Assembly: GCA_944548615.1 (NCBI GenBank)
Contig: OX155974.1
Span: 682,001-746,000 of the forward strand
Reading direction: 5' to 3'
Origin: Micropterix aruncella
Taxonomy: Eukaryota; Arthropoda; Insecta; Lepidoptera; Micropterigidae
Length of the DNA stretch: 64,000 nt
Every line of letters starts with the position of its first letter. Position 1 is the stretch's first letter. Both the position numbers and the translations under genes were made by a program. The notes beneath the pieces are model-generated. The model was not told the origin of the DNA. It made no database searches and worked only from the letters and a program-made list of their open reading frames with translations. Below, in pieces: positions 36,737 to 49,710 of this stretch.

Positions 36737-36885
36737 CTGGCAACGTCGTTACATCCGCTAAAAACGATTCTCGCGAAATATCATCTGTAATATTTTTCGA
36801 TTTATCGTATACTCTTTGCAAACGTGAGAAGTAGGATTGACGTTTAGACTAATAATTTCAACTGATTTTCTATTTTCGGAGGCAT
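36737..36885 (-). pseudogene. BEL/Pao gag, N-terminal part
   Basis: The 5' end of the BEL gag gene split by the 25.4-kb insertion. The likely ATG is at 36885-36883. After about a dozen codons one base seems to be missing, giving a stop, and the frame then continues to the AGTT junction. It carries on in phase at 11299 on the far side of the insertion. Confidence 0.75.
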
Positions 36886-38046
36886 TTTGATTATAATTAA
36901 ATGAAATAAATTTAATTATTGTTATATTATTTTTCTTTTGTTTATTATTTTACGTAATGTAAGTAATTATTTAACACACAACAGGGTGAACTGGCGAAAA
37001 TAAGCTAATAGATTAATGAAATGCAAAAAAAATATACGCGAAAATACTATGCGAAAAAAAAGGCCAAAGAGACCTAAAATACGATATATTTAAATTTAAT
37101 TTGAATGATTCACATCCGGGCCAAAGTGACCCCAAACATGGTTTATTAAAATTTACTTTGAATGATTCAAATCCTGCCGAAGTGACCAACTTATGTTGAT
37201 GCGGGTACCTAGAGGTCTGGTCTCGTTACTCAGAAGAGCACTCTAGGCGGTTTATGATTTTTCGTGAGATCCGTGTGAGTTTGCTAGCTTGAAGGACCAC
37301 CTGGTGTACCTTAGTACCCAGGAGCGGATATTTAAAGTGGAAAGACAGGATGTCGATACTCACGGTTTTGTTTGTTCCGTCTGTGCTGCTGGACTGCACT
37401 GCTTCTGCTTCTCGTTTATCTGTCACTCACTGAGGTTTCACACGAATTGCGATGCGGGCTAATCAACACAAAGGTTTGTGTGATGCGATGCGGCGGTTTG
37501 CGACGAGAAAAAACGATAATCTCGTCTGTTGTTACGGAGCGAATATATTCGACGACGCGCCTCGCCAAGTCAACAAATGTACTGTCCTACCCGTCGTTCC
37601 GACGGGGCGATCCGTAGCGCTGGGCGGCTCAGATCGGCGCGGGTCGCGAAATGTTTAAATGGGTACCGACAATATTGATTGGAGCGGAAGAATTTATAAA
37701 AGGGATTGGATTAGACAAGTGATTAGGAGGCGGAAAATTACGCTAATTCTCACACAAACCTCACTGGCGTGAACAGAAGGCATTTTGTGTTGCATAAGGA
37801 TAAGCCCTATTTATGAGATATATGGATGAATAGTGATCGTTAGTCGACTGCAAAAGGACCTTTAAACTTACATTGCACCGTTGAAAGTCGTGCACATCCG
37901 TAAGTATATCTCATTCAAACATAAGCATTTCCCAATACAAGCTGGAATTTCCTTCGCTACTTTTTAAGTAGCTTTTACTAATTTTATTTTAAATAAAAAC
38001 ATCATCCTATAAACGGATTTCTTTACAAACCTTATTATATATATAT
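36886..38046. other. unassigned; may include the BEL leader and 5' LTR
   Basis: On the minus strand this is upstream of BEL gag, so a leader, primer-binding site and LTR would be expected here. No TG..CA boundaries or primer-binding site could be recognised. Open frames at 37372-37658 are short and show no known motif. Confidence 0.3.
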
Positions 38047-38734
38047 ACTAGCAGACCCGGCCACGCGTTGCTGTGGCTAAGGTTTTTGTTATATTACATT
38101 GTAGTAAACTATTTAATAGGAACGGTAGGAGAACATCATTCATGGGGACCACCATGCTTTTTTAAATAGATGCCATTTGTAAAAAAATATGGCGAACTCC
38201 ATGACAGATTTTCTACTACCGTAACCCCTTAATTAATACAATGAAATTATTATTTACGAACGAAGACGGAAACGTTAATGCTGGTATAAAAATCCTCTGG
38301 ATTGGGATTTAAAGGGGAAGGACTTTCAACACGATTGATTAAAATTTTCGTACAGTTGATATTAATCAAAAATCAATACAAAAGAATTAATTTTAAAATT
38401 TATTATTATTTTTATTAAAGTTTGTAACAAATGAGTATATTACAAAGTTGTTAGTAAATAACATGTGTTTTTACAAAATGGCTGTTGATGATGACGAAAG
38501 GTAACCTGAAACAACGAAATTTCTTCAATATCAAATTAACACCGTGGACAAAAACGTTTTTTCAAATTTACCGCAAAATTAAAAAAAAAAAAAAAAAATA
38601 TTGAAAAAAACATAAAAATTTGTGCCCTTTTTTAAAAGTTTCACGAAAATATTTTTTTTTTGATCGTTTTTTTTTAAATATTTCGGTTAATCTTAAAACT
38701 CTGCAAATTGTCATAATTTCTGTAATATCGGTAA

Positions 38735-39016
38735 TTGTTATCGATATTACGATATGCTCGAATGTGTGGGGCGCGCCAGTTTTGCATGCGGCAAACTCGC
38801 CTGTCATGCCACTTTGTCACTTTTTCATGTCAAAACATGTCACTTTTGACAGCTCCAAATTTGTTGAGGGCAGATTTGCAGGAGGCAACTTTGCAGGCGG
38901 CAACCTTGCAGGCGGCATTTTTGCAGACGGCATTCTTGCAGAAAGCAAACTTGCATACAAACCCGAAGTTAGCAACGTTTGAGAATGGCGCATTAGGACA
39001 TGATTACACGAAATAA
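38735..39016 (+). CDS. small ORF with pentapeptide-type repeats
   Basis: 93-codon open frame whose middle is made by the first 15-bp array. It reads ADLQE, ATLQA, ATLQA, AFLQT, AFLQK, ANLHT, that is A-x-L-Q-x with a five-residue period, the pattern of pentapeptide-repeat proteins. All three frames of the array are open, and there is no clear promoter or start context. The repeat may therefore be selected as DNA rather than as protein. The inverted copy at 60877-61158 keeps the frame. Confidence 0.3.
   Translation: MLSILRYARMCGARQFCMRQTRLSCHFVTFSCQNMSLLTAPNLLRADLQEATLQAATLQAAFLQTAFLQKANLHTNPKLATFENGALGHDYTK
38874..38957 (+). repeat. 15-bp repeat array 1
   Basis: About six units close to TTGCAGGCGGCANNN. 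An opposed array of the same unit is at 39592-39691. In the second element copy the arrays are at 60938-61025 and 60205-60300. Confidence 0.85.
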
Positions 39017-39228
39017 AATAATTTTATATTATTTTACAAACCAAAAATAAAGCAGTAAAGCATATGCTATAAATTTTAAATTTAGAAAAAGAAGTAGCAA
39101 ATTATCATGTCAGGGTAAATTAAAGTGGTGAATATTTTTACCTCTCCACATTTAATTACCGGCATCCTTGTAGTGGATGATTCAGTACATCAAACTAAAC
39201 ATTAAAAAAAATGTTTTAAGTTTTTCTG

Positions 39229-39373
39229 TTAGGTTAGGTTAGGTTAGGTTTTTCTTTCCCTAAAATCGAAGTGACATTAATTACCGGCATCCTTGTAGTG
39301 GATGATTCAGTACATCAAACTAAACATTAAAAAAAATGTTTTAAGTTTTTCTGTTAGGTTAGGTTAGGTTAGG
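39229..39373 (+). repeat. two internal TTAGG runs in a tandem duplication
   Basis: Four perfect TTAGG units at 39229-39248 and again at 39354-39373, one in each unit of a 125-bp tandem duplication. The inverted element copy has the matching CCTAA runs at 60520-60539 and 60645-60664. TTAGG is the canonical insect telomere unit, but here it is part of the element. Confidence 0.85.
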
Positions 39374-39591
39374 TTTTTCTTTCCCTAAAATCGAAAGTTG
39401 ATTGCTGAGATCTGCGATGGAGAGGACACTCAAAGAAGTGGACTGGTTTCCCTACCCTGACATATGAAAACGCGGCTTTTGTCGATTTCTACTCTGGTAA
39501 CACTAAATTTTAAATACGATGTTTTGCTCCTAACTTCATTTTCTGCAAAAATGCCGTCTGCAAAAATGCCGACCCTCGAAACGTTAGTTTG

Positions 39592-39691
39592 ACATTTGCA
39601 AAACTGCCTTCTGCAAGGTTGCCTTCTGCAAAACTGCCGCCTGCAAGAATGCCGTCTGCAAGATTGCCGTCTGCAAATCTGCCTTCTGCAA
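39592..39691 (-). repeat. 15-bp repeat array 2, opposed to array 1
   Basis: Six to seven units of the same 15-mer on the minus strand. One minus-strand frame reads ADLQT, AILQT, AFLQA, AVLQK, again A-x-L-Q-x. Confidence 0.8.
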
Positions 39692-40434
39692 GTTTGATGG
39701 GACCCGAATGTGTCGGCCACGGACGGTACGTACAAACAAAATGACCGCAAATTTCTTGACATTGCAATGAACATTTTGAACGCCTATATCTCTCTTATTT
39801 ATTGAGATCGAATAAAGATTATGGAAGATTAGGAATCAGCGTGGCGAATATAGCGTGGTGAATTACTTAATTTTTTATTTTGGCCTGTTTTTAAAATTTA
39901 AACTTTGAATGCCTATCTCGCTTATTTATAGCGACCGACACAATTTTCTTCCAGATTTAGCATTAAAATGAAAAAAAAATGGAGAGAGGTTCCTATACTG
40001 CAGTTATTCCACTTTTATAACTATGTGATAATACTTACCTACATGTATATATTTTAATTAAAGAGTTTTGAACAATGAAGCACAAATAATTAAAAAGCAG
40101 GAATAATTTCACTGTATTACCTTCACAATATTTTGAATTTAGAATAACGCTTGCCCGACTATGACGTTTGTAGGTTTAACATAGCAGCGCCATCTATGGA
40201 TTACTCAATAGATAACGCCATCTGTTAAAATCGTTTGGAACTAACAGATAATTGCGAATGTCAAATAATAGACATTGCAATAAAATAATATCGCGACTAT
40301 AAATTAAGACGTAAGCTATCCTATCTTTCAAGTTGGATCAAACTGCACATTGTGTGCAAATTTGATTCAAATCGGTTAAGTAGTTTAGGAGTCCATCGCG
40401 GACAAACAACGTGACACGTAATTTATATATATTA

Positions 40435-41846
<1,412 letters not shown>

Positions 41847-41849
41847 AAA

Positions 41850-43110
41850 ACTGCTTCCACAGCGGCGCCGACCGCGACCTTAGGTTGCGAGCGCATGTCC
41901 CAATGGCGACGTCACATGTCGCTATGGCGCCGTGAGCGACGACAGCGCTAATTTTACGCGGTGGTCGTGCGCAATCAAGTAGTTATAACCGTGTACTCAT
42001 AGAGGGCGCTAAAAAATACCCCTACCGTAATCGTACCCCGCTTCATCTCACCCCTCGCCTGTCTCAAAAGAAAGTTGAATTTGATTTAGCCAATAGCGTC
42101 ACCTTAAGAGAATTAATTGTAAAATGTTAAAATGAAATCACGGCAAACATCTTGGCCCTAGTTATAATGTATTTAATATTTGGTTGTACACACATTCATT
42201 TACATATTCATGTAAACATTAGACTGTTTTACAAAAGCGAAAAATTTTATTTTTCATAATCATATCGAAAATATATGGTTAGAAATGGTAACAAAAAATG
42301 AATACAAAAAAAAGTTTGCCCAATTTTAATAAAAATTAAATTCCACCGAATCTTTTTTGACCGTTTCCAACAATATTTTCGATTTAATTAAAAAAATATA
42401 TACTTACAACACAAAAGCCGTTGTTGGTGGAAGCTCGTGCCACGTGTTGAGTACTTTTGAGGTTATGAAAATCACTTGATTAAGTAATCGTGCAAAATAC
42501 ACTCTAAATTGATAATTTTATTATTATTAATAAAATAGGAATGATTAATAGTTAATATGAGTGTTACACTGAGATAGCAAAATAATAATTGTCAACGTTA
42601 CTACTACACTTGATGCATAAACAATAATGATGGCCGACAACTGTGTAGGGAGTGAGAGAAGTCTTATTGTGTGAGAGAAACAGGAGACCGGCTTCGTTCT
42701 CATCCCTACTCCGTGCTGTTTACTGGGTGAGAAGTGACACCTGTAGACAACTGGCGGGGATAACTAATTTAATGACGATTGATCAGTTATCGACCGGGGA
42801 TGAAAAATGATTAAATTACTAAAATGGCTATTAAAAAATAAGGGTTGGTGATAAAAGGGTAAAAATTTAGGGTTGTATGTATTTTTTAATGCGACATAAT
42901 AAAAAAAATAAGAAATTAAAAAAAATACTAAAAATTAAAGAAAAATGTTTAGGGTGGACAACCCTTATCACTAAAGGGTATGAAAAATAGATGTTGGCCG
43001 ATTCTCAGACCTACTCAATATGCTCACAAAATTTCATGAGAATCGGTCAAGCCGTTTCGGAGGAGTACGGGAACGAACATTGTGACACGAGAATTTTATA
43101 TATAAGATAT
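41850..43110. other. unassigned; ends like the ACTAGC repeat class
   Basis: A GC-rich patch at 41870-41950 is followed by AT-rich sequence. The right end (about 43030-43110: AAGCCGTTTCGGAGGAGTAC, then GTGACACGAGAATTTTATAT) resembles the 3' ends of the same arthropod repeat class as the neighbours. No gene seen. Confidence 0.4.
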
Positions 43111-43123
43111 ATATATAGGTATA

Positions 43124-43700
43124 CTTTTTAGAATTGATCAATAAGATGATTATAAAGTAAATAATTATAAAAGCCACTTACATCGTGACGAAGGATTCCC
43201 TTGATCGGATTCGGGAATGCTTTAGGTGTTAACGAGAATGATGAATGCCTCTCACTTGCGGAAAGAGGAGTAGGTTTAAGTTGGGCCCATTTTTCAACTA
43301 GTAAACGCTCACCCTTCATCCAATTATTTTAAAAATTAAGCTACAATCCTTCTTTATACGTAAACTCACTCAATTTCCTATTATTTCAGGGGAAATAACA
43401 AGACAAGACGAGCTACTTGACAGATGGAAGAATTTAAAATTTCGAATTTCGTTTTTTTATTTTCTAAAGGTGCGATATAAAGAAGCTGCGATCAATATTC
43501 AGCTGAAAACTTAAAACTAAAAGCGTGACATGCCCTCATATCAATGAAAGGAAGCAGTCAGCTCTTTCCTATTAGTTGGAAAGATTACCTTTAACCTAAA
43601 TGGATTATTTACAATGAACGAAACATAAAATATGTAAAAATTCAATATTTTGAAATATTTGATAGTTTTGTGTATATATTCTTTTTAGAATTGATCAATA
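43124..43700 (-). repeat. 557-bp satellite, inverted unit
   Basis: One complete unit and about 20 bp of a second, in the opposite orientation to the array at 43701-46935. The switch to forward orientation occurs near 43701. Confidence 0.85.
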
Positions 43701-46700
43701 ATGATATGAGGGCATGTCACGCTTTTAGTTTTAAGTTTTCAGCTGAATATTGATCGCAGCTTCTTTATATCGCACCTTTAGAAAATAAAAAAACGAAATT
43801 CGAAATTTTAAATTCTTCCATCTGTCAAGTAGCTCGTCTTGTCTTGTTATTTCCCCTGAAATAATAGGAAATTGAGTGAGTTTACGTATAAAGAAGGATT
43901 GTAGCTTAATTTTTGAGATAATTGGATGAAGGGTGAGCGTTTACTAGTTGAAAAATGGGCCCAACTTAAACCTACTCCTCTTTCCGCAAGTGAGAGGCAT
44001 TCATCATTCTCGTTAACACCTAAAGCATTCCCGAATCCGATCAAGGGAATCCTTCGTCACGATGTAAGTGGCTTTTATAATTATTTACTTTATAATCATC
44101 TTATTGATCAATTCTAAAAAGAATATATACAGAAAACTATCAAATATTTCAAAATATTGAATTTTTACATATTTTATGTTTCGTTCATTGTAAATAATCC
44201 ATTTAGGTTAAAGGTAATCTTTCCAACTAATAGGAAAGAGCTGACTGCTTCCTTTCATTGATATGAGGGCATGTCACGCTTTTAGTTTTAAGTTTTCAGC
44301 TGAATATTGATCGCAGCTTCTTTATATCGCACCTTTAGAAAATAAAAAAACGAAATTCGAAATTTTAAATTCTTCCATCTGTCAAGTAGCTCGTCTTGTC
44401 TTGTTATTTCCCCTGAAATAATAGGAAATTGAGTGAGTTTACGTATAAAGAAGGATTGTAGCTTAATTTTTGAGATAATTGGATGAAGGGTGAGCGTTTA
44501 CTAGTTGAAAAATGGGCCCAACTTAAACCTACTCCTCTTTCCGCAAGTGAGAGGCATTCATCATTCTCGTTAACACCTAAAGCATTCCCGAATCCGATCA
44601 AGGGAATCCTTCGTCACGATGTAACTGGCTTTTATAATTATTTACTTTATAATCATCTTATTGATCAATTCTATAAAGAATATATACACAAAACTATCAA
44701 ATATTTCAAAATATTGAATTTTTACATATTTTATGTTTCGTTCATTGTAAATAATCCATTTAGGTTAAAGGTAATCTTTCCAACTAATAGGAAAGAGCTG
44801 ACTGCTTCCTTTCATTGATATGAGGGCATGTCACGCTTTTAGTTTTAAGTTTTCAGCTGAATATTGATCGCAGCTTCTTTATATCGCACCTTTAGAAAAT
44901 AAAAAAACGAAATTCGAAATTTTAAATTCTTCCATCTGTCAAGTAGCTCGTCTTGTCTTGTTATTTCCCCTGAAATAATAGGAAATTGAGTGAGTTTACG
45001 TATAAAGAAGGATTGTAGCTTAATTTTTGAGATAATTGGATGAAGGGTGAGCGTTTACTAGTTGAAAAATGGGCCCAACTTAAACCTACTCCTCTTTCCG
45101 CAAGTGAGAGGCATTCATCATTCTCGTTAACACCTAAAGCATTCCCGAATCCGATCAAGGGAATCCTTCGTCACGATGTAAGTGGCTTTTATAATTATTT
45201 ACTTTATAATCATCTTATTGATCAATTCTAAAAAGAATATATACACAAAACTATCAAATATTTCAAAATATTGAATTTTTACATATTTTATGTTTCGTTC
45301 ATTGTAAATAATCCATTTAGGTTAAAGGTAATCTTTCCAACTAATAGGAAAGAGCTGACTGCTTCCTTTCATTGATATGAGGGCATGTCACGCTTTTAGT
45401 TTTAAGTTTTCAGCTGAATATTGATCGCAGCTTCTTTATATCGCACCTTTAGAAAATAAAAAAACGAAATTCGAAATTTTAAATTCTTCCATCTGTCAAG
45501 TAGCTCGTCTTGTCTTGTTATTTCCCCTGAAATAATAGGAAATTGAGTGAGTTTACGTATAAAGAAGGATTGTAGCTTAATTTTTGAGATAATTGGATGA
45601 AGGGTGAGCGTTTACTAGTTGAAAAATGGGCCCAACTTAAACCTACTCCTCTTTCCGCAAGTGAGAGGCATTCATCATTCTCGTTAACACCTAAAGCATT
45701 CCCGAATCCGATCAAGGGAATCCTTCGTCACGATGTAAGTGGCTTTTATAATTATTTACTTTATAATCATCTTATTGATCAATTCTAAAAAGAATATATA
45801 CACAAAACTATCAAATATTTCAAAATATTGAATTTTTACATATTTTATGTTTCGTTCATTGTAAATAATCCATTTAGGTTAAAGGTAATCTTTCCAACTA
45901 ATAGGAAAGAGCTGACTGCTTCCTTTCATTGATATGAGGGCATGTCACGCTTTTAGTTTTAAGTTTTCAGCTGAATATTGATCGCAGCTTCTTTATATCG
46001 CACCTTTAGAAAATAAAAAAACGAAATTCGAAATTTTAAATTCTTCCATCTGTCAAGTAGCTCGTCTTGTCTTGTTATTTCCCCTGAAATAATAGGAAAT
46101 TGAGTGAGTTTACGTATAAAGAAGGATTGTAGCTTAATTTTTGAGATAATTGGATGAAGGGTGAGCGTTTACTAGTTGAAAAATGGGCCCAACTTAAACC
46201 TACTCCTCTTTCCGCAAGTGAGAGGCATTCATCATTCTCGTTAACACCTAAAGCATTCCCGAATCCGATCAAGGGAATCCTTCGTCACGATGTAAGTGGC
46301 TTTTATAATTATTTACTTTATAATCATCTTATTGATCAATTCTAAAAAGAATATATACACAAAACTATCAAATATTTCAAAATATTGAATTTTTACATAT
46401 TTTATGTTTCGTTCATTGTAAATAATCCATTTAGGTTAAAGGTAATCTTTCCAACTAATAGGAAAGAGCTGACTGCTTCCTTTCATTGATATGAGGGCAT
46501 GTCACGCTTTTAGTTTTAAGTTTTCAGCTGAATATTGATCGCAGCTTCTTTATATCGCACCTTTAGAAAATAAAAAAACGAAATTCGAAATTTTAAATTC
46601 TTCCATCTGTCAAGTAGCTCGTCTTGTCTTGTTATTTCCCCTGAAATAATAGGAAATTGAGTGAGTTTACGTATAAAGAACGATTGTAGCTTAATTTTTG

Positions 46701-46935
46701 AGATAATTGGATGAAGGGTGAGCGTTTACTAGTTGAAAAATGGGCCCAACTTAAACCTACTCCTCTTTCCGCAAGTGAGAGGCATTCATCATTCTCGTTA
46801 ACACCTAAAGCATTCCCGAATCCGATCAAGGGAATCCTTCGTCACGATGTAAGTGGCTTTTATAATTATTTACTTTATAATCATCTTATTGATCAATTCT
46901 AAAAAGAATATATACACAAAACTATCAAATATTTC
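43701..46935 (+). repeat. 557-bp satellite array, forward units
   Basis: Five complete units and a partial sixth, with the phrase GATATGAGGGCATGTCACGC at 43703, 44260, 44817, 45374, 45931 and 46488. Unit identity is about 99 percent. Each unit holds a 63-65 codon frame on both strands. In the plus frame CACGATGTAAGTGG looks like a splice donor; on the minus strand TTCCTATTATTTCAG looks like an acceptor. The array is cut off in a (TA)n tract. The units may descend from an exon-bearing fragment or a MITE; neither could be proved. Confidence 0.9.
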
Positions 46936-46944
46936 AAAAAAAAA

Positions 46945-47119
<175 letters not shown>

Positions 47120-47364
47120 TTAAGTAATCTAAAGACACCTAAGATTTTTTTCCATTGACTACAAAGGCTTTAATATCCATAAATAATAAAATAAACTCTA
47201 ATATTATAATTACAAAACCACGTAACCCAATAATACGTGGTATTGTCATCATAAAGTACACTGTTTGCTATTGAATTTGTGCGAAAAAAGAGATATTTAT
47301 CATTTAAAAATACTTATACTGAATATAGAGTATTTTTTTGTAGGTAGGATTTGAAGAACTTTAA

Positions 47365-48815
47365 CCCGCTCGGCACTTAACATCCCTTGCGGGATATGTA
47401 TGGCGGCCGGCTGAAATCCAAACTATCCCATACGGGATATCGCGCTCGCCGCTCAAGAAAATGTCGTTTAAATTTCGAAATGCGATTGTATATTCTATCG
47501 AATGATGCCATAATATAGCCAAATATGCAACACTATGAAATTGCTCGATTGCCGCATGCGATGTTAGAAATATGAATTACTACATCCCTTACAAAATCGG
47601 TGACCTCATTTCTGACGACAGTCGCGAACTGCCCACCGCTGGCGGCGTATAATTCCGCGACGTGTTTGTGTTGTGAATTGTTTTGTGTATATAAGTGAAG
47701 TGTATACCGGATAAAAGTAAGTAATTTCCATTTTTAAGTAGTTTAGGCCTTAGGATTAAACAATTTACACAGCCCATTTGCTGTTTTTCACGAATTTTCG
47801 AAGAAAACACTTTGGCGAAACCAAACGGCTCTCGAAAAATGGCCGTCTTTATTTTGTAATGTTTGTGAAATATCCCGTTATATCGCGAAACATGACGTAA
47901 TGTCGCTTTAATTTACTAATAAAATAGGTATTGCTTCATTTACATCCTAAGTTATCACATAATTATGCGTATTTTGAACATTATATGTTGTTTTCTAATA
48001 TGGCTCGCGAAAATGAAACTTGTTTTGATAATTACTATGAGAGAAAAAAGTGCGATTTTCCATAGTTTTTCGATGAAATGTGACTCTTTGGAGTATAGTA
48101 ATTAGTTATTAGACATATAATAAGTCTATGATAAGACAATATAATTGAAAAAATCTAACGAATTTTATATTATGGGCATTCAAAGTTTATTATTAGGTTC
48201 GGAAGTCGGAAACTCTCAAAACTTTAGATTTTTCTATAATATCAGACAAAGCTCAAAGTTCTGGTGTGATTTCTAAGAAGAAGTGATGTAGTAATAAAGT
48301 TATTTTGAAAGAATTTCATATAAAAAAATACCATAAGTAGTCACAAATTAAAAATTAAAAAAAATTTTTTTTACGAGAATACATACAATTTTTCTTGGCT
48401 GAATAAATAAATATTTTTTCCGTATTTTTGTATGCAAATAAGTAAAAAAAAAATATCGTTTTGGTAAAGCATTTAATAAAGAACATAAATGTATTTACAA
48501 TTTTTGATATTTACAAAAACTGTATTTACAAAAAAATCGAAATGATTTTATAGGCGAGTTTTTTCAGTTTGCCAATTTTGTAATATTTATTCATTATTAT
48601 CTTAATTGTTTTACGAGATAAGGTTATAATGTTTTATATGTCAAATTTCAATGCGATCATTTTTCTATTTATATTTTTTTAATCCGATTAGTGGTTTATA
48701 AGTTATGATCGTTTTTCTCAAGGCCGTTGACTCGCGTCGATTTTTTGCGCGAATATGTCGCGCGCAAAAGTGATGTTTTTGGGCGCGGTGAGTTTTTACC
48801 TCGCAACGTGAGGGG
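47365..48815. mobile_element. TTAA-flanked piggyBac-like element, 1.45 kb
   Basis: TTAA at 47361-47364 and 48816-48819, with CCC at the left end and GGGG at the right. About 760 bp at its right end match the inverted left end of the 6.8-kb element at 20111. Just inside the left end lie two short palindromic blocks (CATCCCTTGCGGGATATG and ATCCCATACGGGAT), mirroring the paired palindromes of the larger element. It has no transposase frame and is non-autonomous. Confidence 0.75.
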
Positions 48816-48819
48816 TTAA

Positions 48820-49375
48820 ATGATCTATGATATGAAAAATACGACAAGAAAATGTATGGTGTAGTTTAGGAATAAAACGGATAGATCTGTTAAAAACTAT
48901 ATAGATCTGTTAAAAGCGATTATCTCAGTTCAGTGTTTCGCGGGTTACGTGGTATAGTCATAACACGGCAGATTTGCGAAAGTCCTTTCATATAATCACA
49001 TCACACGATTGAGCTATACATATGTTACATGTCGCCAGCCGGCGCGTGCTGTATTCGTGACCTTAATTGATCGTTGTCCATCTTATTTAGTGTAAAAACA
49101 GATGGGGTGAAGGCTCTTATTCAACACAGCAACGGCAAGAAACACTGTTCATTGGTGCGATCAAAAAATGTCTCAAGCAACATTAGCAAATTTTTTGTTC
49201 CACCTTCTGGTGATTTAGAAGAGAAAGTAGCTACAGTGAACTCACTAAAACCTATCACTCCGTTAAACATGGGCACAGCTACAATTCCTCTAACTGTGAT
49301 TAATTAATAAATTAGATTCCAATAATTAGATATATTTTTGGCGTTTCCAATAAGAAGGCGCGACCGCAAATGCGA
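48820..49375 (+). other. unassigned, with a possible zinc-finger fragment
   Basis: The frame at 49074-49310 encodes FSVKTDGVKALIQHSNGKKH. It resembles the second half of a C2H2-type finger found at the N-terminus of some hAT-related proteins, but the Cys pair is missing upstream. It is more likely a fragment than a gene. Confidence 0.3.
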
Positions 49376-49548
49376 TAATATAAGCATGCGATAGTTACTG
49401 TTTCTGGAAGTGGTCCCTAACTGTCAACTGAAACGTCAAATGTAATTTTAATTTTCGAGGCGCTAAATGGCCTATTTAACATTGTAATTCGTGATTTCCG
49501 GTTGAATTTTTCGAACGTTCGTCGTTCGACGTTCAAAAAAGACTTAGG
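49376..49548 (+). repeat. dispersed repeat, copy 2
   Basis: Partner of 9490-9664, ending at the same GACTTA. Confidence 0.7.
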
Positions 49549-49564
49549 GCCGATTTCTATATGG

Positions 49565-49710
49565 TACTTTTACTCGCAAGTAAAGGTTTCGTGGAACCAA
49601 TAGTCAGTTTTTGACATTTTTCCGTTTCAATATGCAACCTGTAGGTATCGGTTGACCTGTAGGTAAAAGTATCGGTCAACTTTTACTTGCGAGTTACGAT
49701 TCCCATACAA
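49565..49710. repeat. foldback, possible MITE
   Basis: TTTTACTCGCAAGTAAA near 49567 and TTTTACTTGCGAGT near 49680 are inverted, with further GGTAAAAGTATCGGTC-type repetition between. Target duplications were not resolved. Confidence 0.45.

Larger units (their letters stand above)
38047..40434 (+). mobile_element. 2.39-kb interspersed element, copy 1
   Basis: Starts ACTAGCAGACCCGGCCACGC and ends near AACGTGACACGTAATT, next to a long (TA)n tract. It is repeated almost identically and inverted at 59460-61846. It contains two 15-bp repeat arrays facing each other, a 125-bp tandem duplication with TTAGG runs, and no long gene. The ends resemble a widespread class of arthropod repeats beginning ACTAGCTGACCCG, another of which starts at 40554. 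No terminal inverted repeats, Helitron ends or transposase were seen, so the class is unassigned. Confidence 0.8.

Noticed and set aside
38620..38982. 120-codon frame with a hydrophobic start and Gly-rich repeats
   Set aside because: It is an alternative frame of the same 15-bp array as 38735-39016; there is no evidence that either is translated.
39229..39373. A real telomere or chromosome end
   Set aside because: Only four units per run, within an element that is repeated internally elsewhere.
43926..46902. Six tandem 63-codon genes
   Set aside because: They are one satellite monomer repeated; frames exist on both strands and no protein family was recognised.
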